From Paracidovorax konjaci (GTDB taxonomy: Bacteria; Pseudomonadota; Gammaproteobacteria; Burkholderiales; Burkholderiaceae_C), in assembly GCF_900112675.1 (NCBI RefSeq), contig NZ_FOMQ01000011.1, forward strand, positions 1 through 64,000: DNA of 64,000 nucleotides, written 5' to 3'. Positions 43,087 through 52,350 of the stretch are shown here, piece by piece; positions within the stretch are counted from its first letter, which is position 1; every line of letters starts with the position of its first letter. A program made the position numbers and the translations under genes. The notes under the pieces are model-generated. The model worked only from the letters and a program-made list of their open reading frames with translations, ran no database searches and was not told the origin of the DNA.

Positions 43087-44013
43087 TCAGCGCACCGCCG
43101 TGCCGGTGGCGCCCGGCTTGTTGGACAGTCCCCAGACGTAGGCGGCGAGCACGCCGATCTGCGCTTCGGTCAGCTTGTCGGCCTGGGCCGGCATCTGGTT
43201 CACCTTGCCGTTGTTGATCATGGACACGATGGCGGCCTCGCCCCAGCCGTGCAGCCAGATGTCGTCGGTCAGGTTGGGCGCGCCCAAGGCGGTGTTGCCC
43301 TTGCCGTCCATGCCGTGGCAGGCCGCGCAGGCCGTGAACTTCGTCTTGCCCAGCGAGGCCCGCAGCGAGTCGTGCGGGCTGCCCGAAAGGCTCAGCACGT
43401 AGTGCGCGAGGTTGCGCACCTCTTCCGGCGTACCCACTGCAGCCGCCATCGGAGGCATGGTGCCGATGCGGCCCTTCTCCAGCGTCTCGCGGATGTTGGC
43501 CGGCGCACCGCCGTGCAGCCAGTCGTTGTCGGCCAGGTTGGGAAATCCCTTGCTGCCGCGTGCGTCGGAGCCGTGGCACTGCGCGCAGTTGTTCATGAAG
43601 AGGCGCTCGCCGATGGCCATGGCCTCGGGGTCGGCGGCTGCCTGCTCGGTGGTCATCGCGGCAAAGCGCGCATAGAGGGGCTCCAGTTCCGCCTTGGCTT
43701 TGGCCATCTCGGCCTCGTACTCGCCGTGCTGCGACCAGCCGAGCTGCCCGGTGAAGCGGCCCAGGCCCGGATAGGCGGCCAGGTAGCCCAGGCCGAACAC
43801 GATGGTGATGACGAACAGCCACATCCACCAGCGCGGCATGGGGTTGTCCATCTCGGTGAGGTCGCCGTCCCAGACGTGGCCCGTCGTGTTGTCCGCGCGC
43901 GGCACGGCCTTCTTGCGCGACGTGATCCACAGCAGGAGGAGGCACCCGACGATGCCGACGATGGTCAGTCCGGCGACGTACACCGACCAGAAATTGTGGG
44001 TGAAGTCACTCAT
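43087..44013 (-). CDS. ccoP: cbb3-type cytochrome c oxidase subunit III (dihaem)
   Basis: This 308-residue subunit has two N-terminal membrane helices (VYVAGLTIVGIVGCLLLLWI and MWLFVITIVFGLGYLAAYPG) and two cytochrome c domains with haem sites CAQCH (~142) and CAACH (~232) and distal Met in GTMPPM and NQMPA. It passes electrons to CcoO/CcoN. Its ATG lies within the last codons of ccoQ. Confidence 0.96.
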   Translation of the reverse strand: MSDFTHNFWSVYVAGLTIVGIVGCLLLLWITSRKKAVPRADNTTGHVWDGDLTEMDNPMPRWWMWLFVITIVFGLGYLAAYPGLGRFTGQLGWSQHGEYEAEMAKAKAELEPLYARFAAMTTEQAAADPEAMAIGERLFMNNCAQCHGSDARGSKGFPNLADNDWLHGGAPANIRETLEKGRIGTMPPMAAAVGTPEEVRNLAHYVLSLSGSPHDSLRASLGKTKFTACAACHGMDGKGNTALGAPNLTDDIWLHGWGEAAIVSMINNGKVNQMPAQADKLTEAQIGVLAAYVWGLSNKPGATGTAVR

Positions 44014-44185
44014 GGTTCTTCTCGTTCTTGAAAGAGTTCAGGGGAGCGTCCTGCTCGGCGAACGGCAGTTGCGCCGCTTCGTCGAAGCGGGCCCGGTTGC
44101 GGCGCGAGAACGCCCAGACCAGGATCCCGATGAAGCAGGCGAAGGAGACCAGCGTGGCGATGATGCGCACCGTGGTGATGTCCAT
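44006..44185 (-). CDS. ccoQ: cbb3-type cytochrome c oxidase subunit IV
   Basis: This short 59-residue subunit has a single helix (TTVRIIATLVSFACFIGILVWAF), then SRRNRARFDEAAQLPF, the conserved CcoQ tail. It is encoded between ccoO and ccoP; its stop overlaps the start of ccoP by 8 bases. It stabilises the assembled oxidase. Confidence 0.92.
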   Translation of the reverse strand: MDITTVRIIATLVSFACFIGILVWAFSRRNRARFDEAAQLPFAEQDAPLNSFKNEKNHE

Positions 44186-44197
44186 GGCCGTCTCCCG

Positions 44198-44827
44198 TTA
44201 CTTGAGCGCACGCCCCATGACCTGCAGATAGGCCACGAGCACGTCCATCTCGGTCTTGCCCTTGACTTCGGCGGCCGCACCGTCGATCTGCTCGTCGGTG
44301 TAGGGCACGCCGACGGTGCGCAGCGCCTTCATGCGGGGTGCCGCAACGGCGGGGTCCACCGCGGTCTTCTCCAGCCAGGGGTAGGCAGGCATGTTGGACT
44401 CGGGCACCACGTCGCGCGGGTTGTTCAGGTGGATGCGGTGCCACTCGTCGCTGTACTTTCCGCCCACGCGGTGCAGGTCGGGACCCGTGCGCTTGCTGCC
44501 CCACTGGAACGGGTGGTCGTAGACGAACTCGCCGGCCACCGAGTAGTGGCCATAGCGCAGCGTCTCGGCGCGGAAGGGCCGGATCATCTGCGAATGGCAG
44601 TTGTAGCAGCCCTCGCGCAGATAGATGTCGCGGCCGAGCAGTTGCGTCGCCGTGTACGGCTGCACGCCGTTCACCGGCTCGGTGGTGGACTTCTGGAAGA
44701 ACAGCGGAACGATCTCCGCGAGACCGCCCACGGCAACCACCAGCACGATCAGCACGATCATGAGGAAGTTGTTGGTCTCGATCTTCTCGTGGGAGAAACC
44801 GGTGGAAGCTTTGGTGTTGTCGGACAT
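44198..44827 (-). CDS. ccoO: cbb3-type cytochrome c oxidase subunit II (monohaem)
   Basis: This 209-residue subunit has an N-terminal anchor ([24 protein letters not shown]), haem site [15 protein letters not shown] and axial-Met region [28 protein letters not shown] is typical. It lies between ccoN and ccoQ in the standard order. Confidence 0.96.
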   Translation of the reverse strand: MSDNTKASTGFSHEKIETNNFLMIVLIVLVVAVGGLAEIVPLFFQKSTTEPVNGVQPYTATQLLGRDIYLREGCYNCHSQMIRPFRAETLRYGHYSVAGEFVYDHPFQWGSKRTGPDLHRVGGKYSDEWHRIHLNNPRDVVPESNMPAYPWLEKTAVDPAVAAPRMKALRTVGVPYTDEQIDGAAAEVKGKTEMDVLVAYLQVMGRALK

Positions 44828-44846
44828 GGAATGCGCTCCTCGGGTT

Positions 44847-46286
44847 TCAGGCGTGGGCCGGGCTCACGACCGGGATCTGCACCTTGACCGAGCGGCCGGC
44901 CATGGCGGTCTTCCAGACGTTCCAGGCCATCACCAGCATGCCGCCCAGGTACAGCAGCCCGCCGGAGAAACGGATGACGTAGAACGGATAGGTGGCCTTC
45001 ACGCTCTCCACGAAGGTGTAGGTGAGCGTGCCGTCGGCATTGACCGCGCGCCACATCAGGCCCTGCATGACGCCGGCGATCCACATCGCGGCGATGTAGA
45101 GCACGATGCCGATGGTGGACAGCCAGAAATGCAGCTCGATCGCCTTGATGGAGTGCATCTTTTCGCGGCCGAACAGGCGCGGCACGAGGTAGTAGAGCGA
45201 GCCCATGGTGATGAGGCCGACCCAGCCGAGCGCGCCGGCGTGCACATGGCCCACGGTCCAGTCCGTGTAGTGGCTCAGCGCGTTGACCGTCTTGATGGAC
45301 ATCATCGGGCCTTCGAACGTGGCCATGCCGTAGAACGACAGCGACACGATCAGGAAGCGCAGGATGGGGTCTTCACGCAGCTTGTGCCAGGCGCCCGAGA
45401 GCGTCATCACGCCGTTGATCATCCCGCCCCAGCTGGGGGCCAGCAGGATCAGGGAGAACACCATGCCCACGGACTGCGTCCAGTCGGGCAGCGCGGTGTA
45501 GTGCAGGTGGTGGGGGCCGGCCCACATGTAGGTGAAGATCAGCGCCCAGAAGTGCACGATCGACAGGCGGTACGAATACACCGGACGGCCGGCCTGCTTC
45601 GGGATGAAGTAGTACATCATTCCCAGGAACCCGGCCGTGAGAAAGAAGCCCACGGCATTGTGGCCGTACCACCACTGGACCATGGCGTCCTGCACGCCCG
45701 CATAGGCCGAGTAGCTCTTCATCCAGCCCGCGGGCACTTCCGCGCTGTTGACCACGTGCAGTAGCGCCACCGCAAGGATGAAGCCGCCGAAGAACCAGTT
45801 GGCCACGTAGATGTGCCGCACGCGGCGCTTGCCCACCGTGCCGAAGAACACGATGGCATAGGACACCCACACCAGCGTGATCAGGATGTCGATGGGCCAT
45901 TCCAGCTCGGCGTATTCCTTGCCGGTGGTGTAGCCCAGCGGCAGGCTGATGGCCGCGGCCACGATGACCGCCTGCCATCCCCAGAACGTGAACGACGCGA
46001 GCCGGCCCGCGAAGAGACGGACCTGCCCCGTGCGCTGCACCACGTAGTAGCTGGTGGCGAACAGCGCGCAGCCGCCGAACGCGAAGATCACCGCGTTGGT
46101 GTGCAGCGGCCGCAGGCGGCCATAGCTGAGCCATGGGATACCGAAGTTGAGTTCGGGCCAGGCGAGCTGCGCGGCGATGATCACGCCCACCAGCATGCCG
46201 ACCACGCCCCACACGACGGCCATGATTGAAAACTGCCGCACGACCGTGTCGTTGTAGTGCGCGGCATTCGAGACAGAAGAATCCAT
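44847..46286 (-). CDS. ccoN: cbb3-type cytochrome c oxidase subunit I
   Basis: This 479-residue catalytic subunit has twelve helices. It includes [22 protein letters not shown] (haem ligand His), [18 protein letters not shown] with the CuB His, [18 protein letters not shown] and [17 protein letters not shown]. It reduces oxygen at the haem b3-CuB site with high affinity. An FNR box lies 55-68 bases upstream of the ATG. Confidence 0.97.
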   Translation of the reverse strand: MDSSVSNAAHYNDTVVRQFSIMAVVWGVVGMLVGVIIAAQLAWPELNFGIPWLSYGRLRPLHTNAVIFAFGGCALFATSYYVVQRTGQVRLFAGRLASFTFWGWQAVIVAAAISLPLGYTTGKEYAELEWPIDILITLVWVSYAIVFFGTVGKRRVRHIYVANWFFGGFILAVALLHVVNSAEVPAGWMKSYSAYAGVQDAMVQWWYGHNAVGFFLTAGFLGMMYYFIPKQAGRPVYSYRLSIVHFWALIFTYMWAGPHHLHYTALPDWTQSVGMVFSLILLAPSWGGMINGVMTLSGAWHKLREDPILRFLIVSLSFYGMATFEGPMMSIKTVNALSHYTDWTVGHVHAGALGWVGLITMGSLYYLVPRLFGREKMHSIKAIELHFWLSTIGIVLYIAAMWIAGVMQGLMWRAVNADGTLTYTFVESVKATYPFYVIRFSGGLLYLGGMLVMAWNVWKTAMAGRSVKVQIPVVSPAHA

Positions 46287-46340
46287 CGGGCACCTCTTTA
46301 TATTGCTTACAAATTTTGACGAGGGGGGATCGGGAAGCCT

Positions 46341-46354
46341 TTGACGAGCGTCAA
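46341..46354. promoter_or_regulatory. FNR box upstream of ccoN
   Basis: TTGAC-N4-GTCAA palindrome. It overlaps the last codons of ccoS, so the ccoNOQP promoter starts inside that gene. Low-oxygen activation by the linked Fnr is expected. Confidence 0.85.
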
Positions 46355-46488
46355 TCGTCCCGAAGAATGCGTTCGCCTTCTTGCTCGACGTTCTCGAATT
46401 GCCCCCGGTCGATGGCCCACCAGAGCCCGACGAGGATGAGCAGCACGAGCACCACCGAGAGCGGAATCAGCAGGTACAGGATGTCCAT
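46351..46488 (-). CDS. ccoS: cbb3 oxidase maturation protein CcoS
   Basis: This 45-residue protein has one helix ([20 protein letters not shown]), then [20 protein letters not shown], the CcoS consensus. It is needed for cofactor insertion in CcoN. Its ATG shares a base with the ccoI stop (TGATG). Confidence 0.93.
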   Translation of the reverse strand: MDILYLLIPLSVVLVLLILVGLWWAIDRGQFENVEQEGERILRDD

Positions 46489-48899
46489 CACACGGCTCCC
46501 AGGTAGGGCTGCGCGGCAGGGGCTGCAGGCCCCTCAGGCACGGTGGTGCGCGGGGCGCGCGCGAGCCGGGCGGCGTTCGCCACCACCAGCAGGGAGCTGA
46601 GCGCCATCCCCAGGCCGGCCAGCCACGCGGGCATCCAGCCCACCACGGCCAGCGGCACGCACAGCGCGTTGTAGGCGGCGGCCCAGGCAAGGTTCTGTCG
46701 CACCACGCGCAGCGTGCGGCGCGCCAGTTGCACGCTGCGCTCCACCAGTGCCAACCGGTCGCCCATCACCACGAAGTCCGAACGCGACCGTGCCAGCGGC
46801 ACCGCGCGCCCGAACGCGAACGACACGTGCGCTCCTGCGAGCACGGGCCCATCGTTGAGCCCGTCGCCCACCATCGCCACGCGGCGGCCCTCGGCCTGCA
46901 AGGCCCGCATGCGCGCGAGCTTGTCCTGCGGAGAGCAGTCGCCGCGCGCGGCATCGATGCCCGCGCTCTCGGCCACACGCGCCACGGCCTCGGGCCGGTC
47001 TCCAGACAGCAGCTCGACCGCGACGCCGGCCGCGCGCAGGCGGCGCACCACGCCCGCGGCGTCGGCCCGCAGGTCTTCGCGCCAATCAAAACGCGCCACT
47101 TCGGCCGGCCAGCCGGTACCTGCCGCGCCGATGCCGCCCTCCTCCACCGGGTCGGCGCACAGCGCGATCTGCTGGACGCCGGAGTCCGCCGCGCCGTGCG
47201 GCTTGCCCAGCCGCAGCGTGGCCGGTGCGTGCCGGCCCTCGCCATCGACCACGCGGGCCACCAGCCCCTGGCCGGCCACCTCGCGCACGTCGCTCAGCCG
47301 CCACCGCACAGCCGTGTCTGGCAAGGCACCGGCCGCATCCACGAGCGCGCGAGAGAGCGGGTGCAGCGAATGCCGCGCCAGCGCCGCGGCCAGCGCCAGG
47401 GCCTCCGCGTGCGAGAAGCCCTCTGCCGGGTGCACCGCGGAGATCTCGATGCCGTCGCGCGTGAGCGTGCCGGTCTTGTCGAACACCACCGTGTCCACCG
47501 CGGCGAGCGCTTCCAGGCCTTGCAGGTTGCGCACCAGCACGCCTTCGCGGGCCAGTGCACCCGCGGCCGTGAGCATGGCCACCGGCGTGGCCAGCGACAG
47601 TGCGCAGGGGCAGGTCACGATGAGCACGGCCACCGCGACCATGAGCGCGTGTTCGGGGTCGCGCGGCCACCACCAGGCGGCGGCCAGCACCGCAGCCATG
47701 AGCACGCCGACGAGGAAGGGCCGCGCGATGCGGTCCGCCAGCTGCGCGAGGCGGGGCTTCTGCGCGGAGGCCGCCTCCATCAGGGCCACGATCTCGGCAA
47801 AGCGGGTGGTGCCGCCCACGCGCTCCACGCACACCTCCACCGGCGAGCGCAGGTTGTAGCTGCCTGCGGCCACCGCGTCGCCTTCGGCCCGGGGCAACGG
47901 CGTCGATTCGCCCGTGAGCAGCGCCTCGTCCACCTGCGTGCTGCCGCGCTCGATGCGGCCATCGGCCGGGAAGGCCTCGCCCGGCAGCACGCGGATGCGG
48001 TCGCCCGCGGCCAGCCGGCGCACGGCCACGCGCGTGAAGGCACCGTCCTCGCCGCAGCGCTCCACGCTGTCGGGCAACCGGTTCATCACCGCTTCGAGCG
48101 CCCCTGCCGTACGGTCGCGCAGGCGCCCTTCCAGCCACCGCCCCGTGAGCAGGAAGAACACGAACATGGTGAGCGAGTCGTAGTAGACCTCGCGCCCGAA
48201 GACGCCGGACGGCTCGAAGGTGCCCGCCGTGCTGACGACGAAGGTGATGCCCATGCCCAGCGCCACGGGCAGGTCCATGCTCACGCGGCGCAGCCGCAGA
48301 TCGCGCAGCGCGCTCGAAAAGAACGGCCCGCACGAGAAGATCATCATCGGCAGCGTGATGACCCACGACGCCCAGCGCAGCAGCCGCTCCATCTCGGCGG
48401 AAAGATCCCCGGGCTGCGCCACGTACGCGGGCCACGCGTACATCATCACCTGCATCATGCAAAAGCCCGCCACCAGCCAGCGCCAGAGCGCGCGGCGCTG
48501 CCCGCGCTGGCGCTGCTCGCGTGCGAAGGCGTCCAGGGCCGGCAGCGCAGGATAGCCCGCGCCCGCCACGGCGGCCATCCAGCCCGACGGGCGGACCCGC
48601 CGCGCATCCCACACCACGCGCGCGCGGTGGGTGGCCGCGCTCACGTCCGCCTGCAGCACGCCGGGCACGCCGCGCAGCGCGTCTTCCACGGTGAGCGCGC
48701 ACGCTGCGCAGTGCATGCCGCCCAGCACTACATGCGATTCCCAGATGCCGGCTGCCGCGTCTTCCGCGGCACTGCCGGGCACGCCCTCCTGCGCGGGTCG
48801 GGGCCGGCCGAAGGCGGGCCATTCCTGCGGATCGTCGAGCAGCGCGGACACTGCCCCGGGATCGACCGGTGGCAGGGGCGCGGAGGTTTCGGACATCAT
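46488..48899 (-). CDS. ccoI: Copper-translocating P-type ATPase for cbb3 assembly
   Basis: This ~803-residue P1B ATPase has an N-terminal metal site (GGMHCAACALTVED), eight helices, the transport motif TCPCALSLATP, phosphorylation site DKTGTLTRDG, actuator LLTGESTPL and hinge MVGDGLNDGPVLAGA. It exports copper to the periplasm for the oxidase rather than for detoxification. Two adjacent ATGs (48899, 48896) are possible starts. The gene is divergent from uspA across an FNR box. Confidence 0.94.
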   Translation of the reverse strand: MMSETSAPLPPVDPGAVSALLDDPQEWPAFGRPRPAQEGVPGSAAEDAAAGIWESHVVLGGMHCAACALTVEDALRGVPGVLQADVSAATHRARVVWDARRVRPSGWMAAVAGAGYPALPALDAFAREQRQRGQRRALWRWLVAGFCMMQVMMYAWPAYVAQPGDLSAEMERLLRWASWVITLPMMIFSCGPFFSSALRDLRLRRVSMDLPVALGMGITFVVSTAGTFEPSGVFGREVYYDSLTMFVFFLLTGRWLEGRLRDRTAGALEAVMNRLPDSVERCGEDGAFTRVAVRRLAAGDRIRVLPGEAFPADGRIERGSTQVDEALLTGESTPLPRAEGDAVAAGSYNLRSPVEVCVERVGGTTRFAEIVALMEAASAQKPRLAQLADRIARPFLVGVLMAAVLAAAWWWPRDPEHALMVAVAVLIVTCPCALSLATPVAMLTAAGALAREGVLVRNLQGLEALAAVDTVVFDKTGTLTRDGIEISAVHPAEGFSHAEALALAAALARHSLHPLSRALVDAAGALPDTAVRWRLSDVREVAGQGLVARVVDGEGRHAPATLRLGKPHGAADSGVQQIALCADPVEEGGIGAAGTGWPAEVARFDWREDLRADAAGVVRRLRAAGVAVELLSGDRPEAVARVAESAGIDAARGDCSPQDKLARMRALQAEGRRVAMVGDGLNDGPVLAGAHVSFAFGRAVPLARSRSDFVVMGDRLALVERSVQLARRTLRVVRQNLAWAAAYNALCVPLAVVGWMPAWLAGLGMALSSLLVVANAARLARAPRTTVPEGPAAPAAQPYLGAV

Positions 48900-48934
48900 G
48901 GCCTGGAGGCTAGGGCGCATCGCCCCGGCCCACA

Positions 48935-48948
48935 TTGACCCATGTCAA
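48935..48948. promoter_or_regulatory. FNR box between ccoI and uspA
   Basis: TTGAC-N4-GTCAA palindrome, 36 bases before ccoI and 95 before the uspA ATG. It could control either or both; the distance to the uspA start fits an activated promoter well. Confidence 0.8.
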
Positions 48949-49043
48949 GACATCGGCCGCGGCGTCGCCCTACCCTGCCGGCACCGCCAACGCCCGGTTG
49001 CGACAGGCGGCCCCCGACACCCCAATCCCCGAGGAGGTTACCG

Positions 49044-49490
49044 ATGCCCTACCAGCGCATTCTCATTGCCACCGATGGTTCCGATCTGTCCGCCAAGGCG
49101 GTGGAGCACGGGCTCTGCCTCGCCCGGCTCGCGGGTGGCCAGGCCATGGTGCTCAAGGTCGTGCCGCGCTATCCGCGCAGCTATTTCGAGGGCGGGTCGC
49201 CCGTGGATGCCGCCGAGGCGCGCCGCATCGAAGGCGAGTGGGCCGCGCAGGCCCAGGCGCTCGTGGACGGCATCCGTGCGCAGGGCGCAGCCCAGGGCGT
49301 GAAGGTGAAGGCGCTGGTCGCCAAGTCGGACCTGGTGGCCGAAGCCATCATCGCGGCGGCCACCAAGCAGCGGTGCGATCTGATCGTGATGGCGTCGCAC
49401 GGCCGCAAGGGCCTCAAGCGCCTGCTGCTGGGCAGCGAGACGCAGCATGTGCTGACGCATTCGCAGGTGCCGGTGCTCGTGCTGCGCTGA
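49044..49490 (+). CDS. Universal stress protein UspA family
   Basis: This 148-residue single-domain Usp opens YQRILIATDGSDLSAKAVEHG and has the ATP-binding pattern MASHGRKGLKRLLLGSETQHVLTHSQVPVLVL (G-x2-G-x9-G-S/T). The strong ribosome site GAGGAGG precedes ATG 49044. The location next to the FNR box suggests anaerobic or microaerobic induction (inference). Confidence 0.9.
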   Translation: MPYQRILIATDGSDLSAKAVEHGLCLARLAGGQAMVLKVVPRYPRSYFEGGSPVDAAEARRIEGEWAAQAQALVDGIRAQGAAQGVKVKALVAKSDLVAEAIIAAATKQRCDLIVMASHGRKGLKRLLLGSETQHVLTHSQVPVLVLR

Positions 49491-49555
49491 CGCGCCGCCC
49501 GTGGCGGCCATAGCGCGCATTTGCACAGAGAGCAGGATGCCTCCCTGGGAAACGC

Positions 49556-49745
49556 CCTCAATGGTTACCCAGACAGAACTGAAGCATACAAATATGGCCC
49601 TGCTGGCTGCGCATGAACGCATGGCACGCACGCTGTTTCACCATGAGCATCGCCAAGCCAGCGGCCGAAATCTTCTACATCGTGCAGAAGACCCTGCCCA
49701 CGAACGAAGACGCGAGCGCGGCCGTAGGCCCGTCCAGCAACCCAT
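49556..49745 (-). pseudogene. Decayed second copy of the livF 3' end
   Basis: The minus-strand end reads CLGNH followed by a stop, against YLGNH-stop in the intact livF at 50879. Further in, blocks such as CCCTGCTGGCTG, CACCATGAGCA, CACCATG/TACATCGTG and CAGCGCGGCCGT/GAGCGCGGCCGT line up in the same order and spacing as 50879-51115, with a ~65-bp deletion and many substitutions. Nothing can be translated through it. It forms a direct repeat with livF on the other side of the kinase-like gene. The remaining bases from 49491 to 49844 hold no gene. Confidence 0.65.
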
Positions 49746-49844
49746 CTGACTCCCAGACTTGAAGTAGGCTCGCCCATGAGCCGGCATGCATACGCAGTCG
49801 AACGACGGCCACCTGCGGCCAGCCACGTTCCCCCATGAAAATGG

Positions 49845-50633
49845 TCAATCGCTCTCGTCGTCCGAGGGAAGAATAGCGGACAGGGCCAAGCCCCGCAGAG
49901 CCTTGACGGATCCCACGCTCTTGGATGGGTCCCCAGTGAAAACCGCACGCGGATCCGTAATGTGCATGGACCCCGACTCTTCGACCAAGAACTGCAGATC
50001 ATCCACTACGGTGTTGGTTTCCCGGAGCGTCGATATATTGGCATCGCAGTCACTCACAGTCACTGCCGTGAGATATCTGCCCTCTGGCACCACGCCCCCA
50101 GACGCCACGATATCTGCTGAGTTCTTCACACGGGGCAAATAGGCCTGCTCGATTCCGATCTTGCCGCCGACGCGCACAAGTGAATAGACCTCCACAGTTC
50201 TAAATCCCCGCGATTTCAAATGCAAGAGCGCTCCCATCTCTCGTTGCGCATGCGAGAGCGGGGTATCGAAATGCCCGATTGCCTCCTGGCGGATCAGTGC
50301 AACACAAGCACCAGGCCGACCTCTCAGGAGAAACACATCCTTTTGACTGCCTGAGCCGATTCGCGCTCCCAAGTCACCCGGAGACATGTCGGCTGGTCCT
50401 GGCTGCAAGGCATGAAACATTGCAAACTCGCGAGCAGAAGCGTTCACTTGCCGCTCGCTTGCCACTGACGGCATCAGTGCTTTGGTTGAACGCGGCGCCA
50501 AACCATCCAGTCGTTGATTTTTGGGCATTTCCTGCCCGGTCTTTCGGCTGCCGGGCGATGGCGAATCATCGCCTGCCCCAAACGGCTGCATATTTTGGAA
50601 GGTGGCATGGACGGACAAAACAGTTCGGGGCAT
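49845..50633 (-). CDS. Protein-kinase-like candidate type III effector
   Basis: This 262-residue protein has a Ser/Pro-rich, likely disordered N-terminus (~1-85). The rest suggests a minimal kinase fold: Gly loop RIGSGSQKDVFLL (~91-103), VALIR with Arg115 where the beta3 Lys is expected, a helix-C Glu candidate E132, a hinge-like EQAYLP, VVDDLQFLV with D211/D212 as catalytic-loop Asp, and MHITDPRAV with D227 at the DFG-like place. This pattern recalls compact effector kinases such as HopBF1 or OspG (weak similarity, by eye). A perfect PIP box lies upstream. ATG 50633 is chosen because AAGG precedes it and it lies after the promoter; the longer frame to 50717 would include the promoter. The GC content is markedly lower than in neighbours. 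Confidence 0.65.
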   Translation of the reverse strand: MPRTVLSVHATFQNMQPFGAGDDSPSPGSRKTGQEMPKNQRLDGLAPRSTKALMPSVASERQVNASAREFAMFHALQPGPADMSPGDLGARIGSGSQKDVFLLRGRPGACVALIRQEAIGHFDTPLSHAQREMGALLHLKSRGFRTVEVYSLVRVGGKIGIEQAYLPRVKNSADIVASGGVVPEGRYLTAVTVSDCDANISTLRETNTVVDDLQFLVEESGSMHITDPRAVFTGDPSKSVGSVKALRGLALSAILPSDDESD

Positions 50634-50724
50634 GGAAAGCCTTGGCACAGCGATGCGACTTGCGAAAAGCCAGAGAAACCTGTGAGCGATGCTCGAAGAA
50701 CTTCTGCAGCCCCGCAACGCACAT

Positions 50725-50749
50725 GCGAAACACCGTCACTGAATCCGAA
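50725..50749 (-). promoter_or_regulatory. Perfect PIP box upstream of the kinase-like gene
   Basis: On the minus strand TTCGG (50749-50745), exactly 15 bases, then TTCGC (50729-50725). No perfect YANNNT lies 30-32 bases on, although CATCGCT begins about 33 bases past the box and is off by one base. The chosen start codon is 91 bases downstream of the box. Confidence 0.7.
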
Positions 50750-50878
50750 TCAGAGAGCACGTTTCGCACGGCGATTTCACCCCCTGCGCGCTGGCCGGCC
50801 TGCAGGAATTCGAACATGTCGATGAACCTCCATGACTGAGCAAACGCGTCATTCCTCGTCAGTCGCCCCTCCAACATC

Positions 50879-51592
50879 TCAATGGTTGCCCAGATAGAGC
50901 TGCGCCATGCGCTGGTCTTCCAGCAGGCCGCGCGCGGGCCCGCTCAGCACGCAGCGCCCCTGGTCCAGGATGTAGCCCTGCTGGCTGATGGTGAGCGCCT
51001 GCCGCGCGCGCTGCTCCACCATGAGCACCGCCACGCCGGCCGCTGGCAGCGTCTGCACCATGTCGAACACCTTGCCCACCAGCGACGGCGCCAGCGCGGC
51101 CGTGGGCTCGTCCAGCACCATGATGCGTGGCGACGGCATCAGCGCGCGGGCAAAAGCCAGCTGCTGGCGTTCCCCGCCCGAGAGGTTGCTGGCGGGCTGC
51201 GGCAGGCGCTCCACCAGTGCGGGAAAGTCGGCCAGCACCTCGTCCATGCGGCGTCTGACGTGGGGCACGCCGCGCACCACCAGCAGGTTCTCGCGCACGG
51301 TGAGCGAGGGAAAGACGTTGGCCACCTGCGGCACATAGGCCAGGCCCGCGTCGAAGCGGTCCTCGGCCGACAGGCGGGTGATGTCGCGCCCGTCCAGGTG
51401 GATGCGGCCCTCCACGCGCGGCAGCAGGCCCAGCAGCGCCTTCACCAGCGTGGACTTGCCCGCGCCGTTGGTGCCGGCAATCGTGACGATCTGCCCCGGC
51501 GCCACGGACAGGTCGATGCCGTGGATGATGTCCACGTCCGAGTACCCTCCGCGCAATTGCCCGATCTGCAGCAGGTTGCCTGCTTCGCTCAT
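50879..51592 (-). CDS. livF: Branched-chain amino acid-type ABC transporter ATPase (LivF)
   Basis: This 237-residue ATPase has Walker A AGTNGAGKST at ~39-48, signature NLSGGERQQLAFARAL, Walker B IMVLDEPTAAL and a short LivF-like C-terminus ending YLGNH. ATG 51592 overlaps the livG stop. It ends the operon and its 3' end is the parent of the decayed copy at 49556. Confidence 0.93.
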   Translation of the reverse strand: MSEAGNLLQIGQLRGGYSDVDIIHGIDLSVAPGQIVTIAGTNGAGKSTLVKALLGLLPRVEGRIHLDGRDITRLSAEDRFDAGLAYVPQVANVFPSLTVRENLLVVRGVPHVRRRMDEVLADFPALVERLPQPASNLSGGERQQLAFARALMPSPRIMVLDEPTAALAPSLVGKVFDMVQTLPAAGVAVLMVEQRARQALTISQQGYILDQGRCVLSGPARGLLEDQRMAQLYLGNH

Positions 51593-52350
51593 ACCACTCC
51601 TCCCATGTAGGCTTCCTGCACGCGCGGGTCGTCCAGCACACCGTGCGGGTCGCCCTCGGCCAGGATGCGGCCCCGGTCCATCACGATCATCCGGTGCGAC
51701 AGCGCCTTGAGCGCCTGCAGGTGGTGTTCGATCACGATGAAGGCGATGCCCCGGCCCTGCAGTTCGCGCACGCGGTCGCAGATTTCTTCGATCAGCACGG
51801 GGTTCACGCCCGCGAAGGGTTCGTCCAGCAGGATGCAGCGCGGGTCGAGCATGAGCACGCGGCCCAGTTCCACCAGCTTCTTCTGGCCGCCCGACAACCC
51901 GCCGGCCGGCACGTCGCGCACGCGCGCCAGGTTCAGGAACTGCAGGATGCCGTCGGCCTTGGCGGCCAACTGCGGCTCGTGCGCGCGCAGGCCGCGGGTC
52001 TGGAAGAAGGCGTTCACCAGCCGTTCGCCTTGCGGGTTGGCGGCTGCGGCCATGAGGTTCTCGTGCACCGTCAGGCTCTTGAACTCCCGCGGGATCTGGA
52101 AGGTGCGCACGAGGCCCATGCGCGCGCGCCGGTACGGCGGCATGCGGGTGATGTCCTGCCCATCGAACGTGATGCGCCCGAGGTCGGCCGGCTGCTGGCC
52201 CGCGATGGCCGCGAACAGCGTGCTCTTGCCTGCGCCGTTGGTGCCGGCGATGCCCAGGATCTCCCGTTCGGCCAGTTGCAGCGAGACGCCGTCCACGGCC
52301 TTGAAGCCGCCGAACAGCCGGGTCACGGCTTCCACTTTGAGCATGCTCAT
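51589..52350 (-). CDS. livG: Branched-chain amino acid-type ABC transporter ATPase (LivG)
   Basis: This 253-residue ATPase has Walker A AGTNGAGKST, the LivG-specific RTFQIPREFKSLTVHENLM, signature GLSGGQKKLVELGRVL, Walker B ILLDEPFAGVNP and C-terminal GVLDDPRVQEAYMGG. ATG 52350 overlaps the livM stop (ATGA). Confidence 0.94.
   Translation of the reverse strand: MSMLKVEAVTRLFGGFKAVDGVSLQLAEREILGIAGTNGAGKSTLFAAIAGQQPADLGRITFDGQDITRMPPYRRARMGLVRTFQIPREFKSLTVHENLMAAAANPQGERLVNAFFQTRGLRAHEPQLAAKADGILQFLNLARVRDVPAGGLSGGQKKLVELGRVLMLDPRCILLDEPFAGVNPVLIEEICDRVRELQGRGIAFIVIEHHLQALKALSHRMIVMDRGRILAEGDPHGVLDDPRVQEAYMGGVV

Noticed and set aside
50634-50717. Upstream extension of the kinase-like gene to 50717
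   Set aside because: It would begin only 8 bases past the PIP box, before the expected transcription start; the AAGG-preceded ATG at 50633 fits better.
50566-50877. 103-codon minus-strand frame just after livF
   Set aside because: It overlaps the PIP box and the start region of the kinase-like gene in another frame. It has no motif and no convincing ribosome site.
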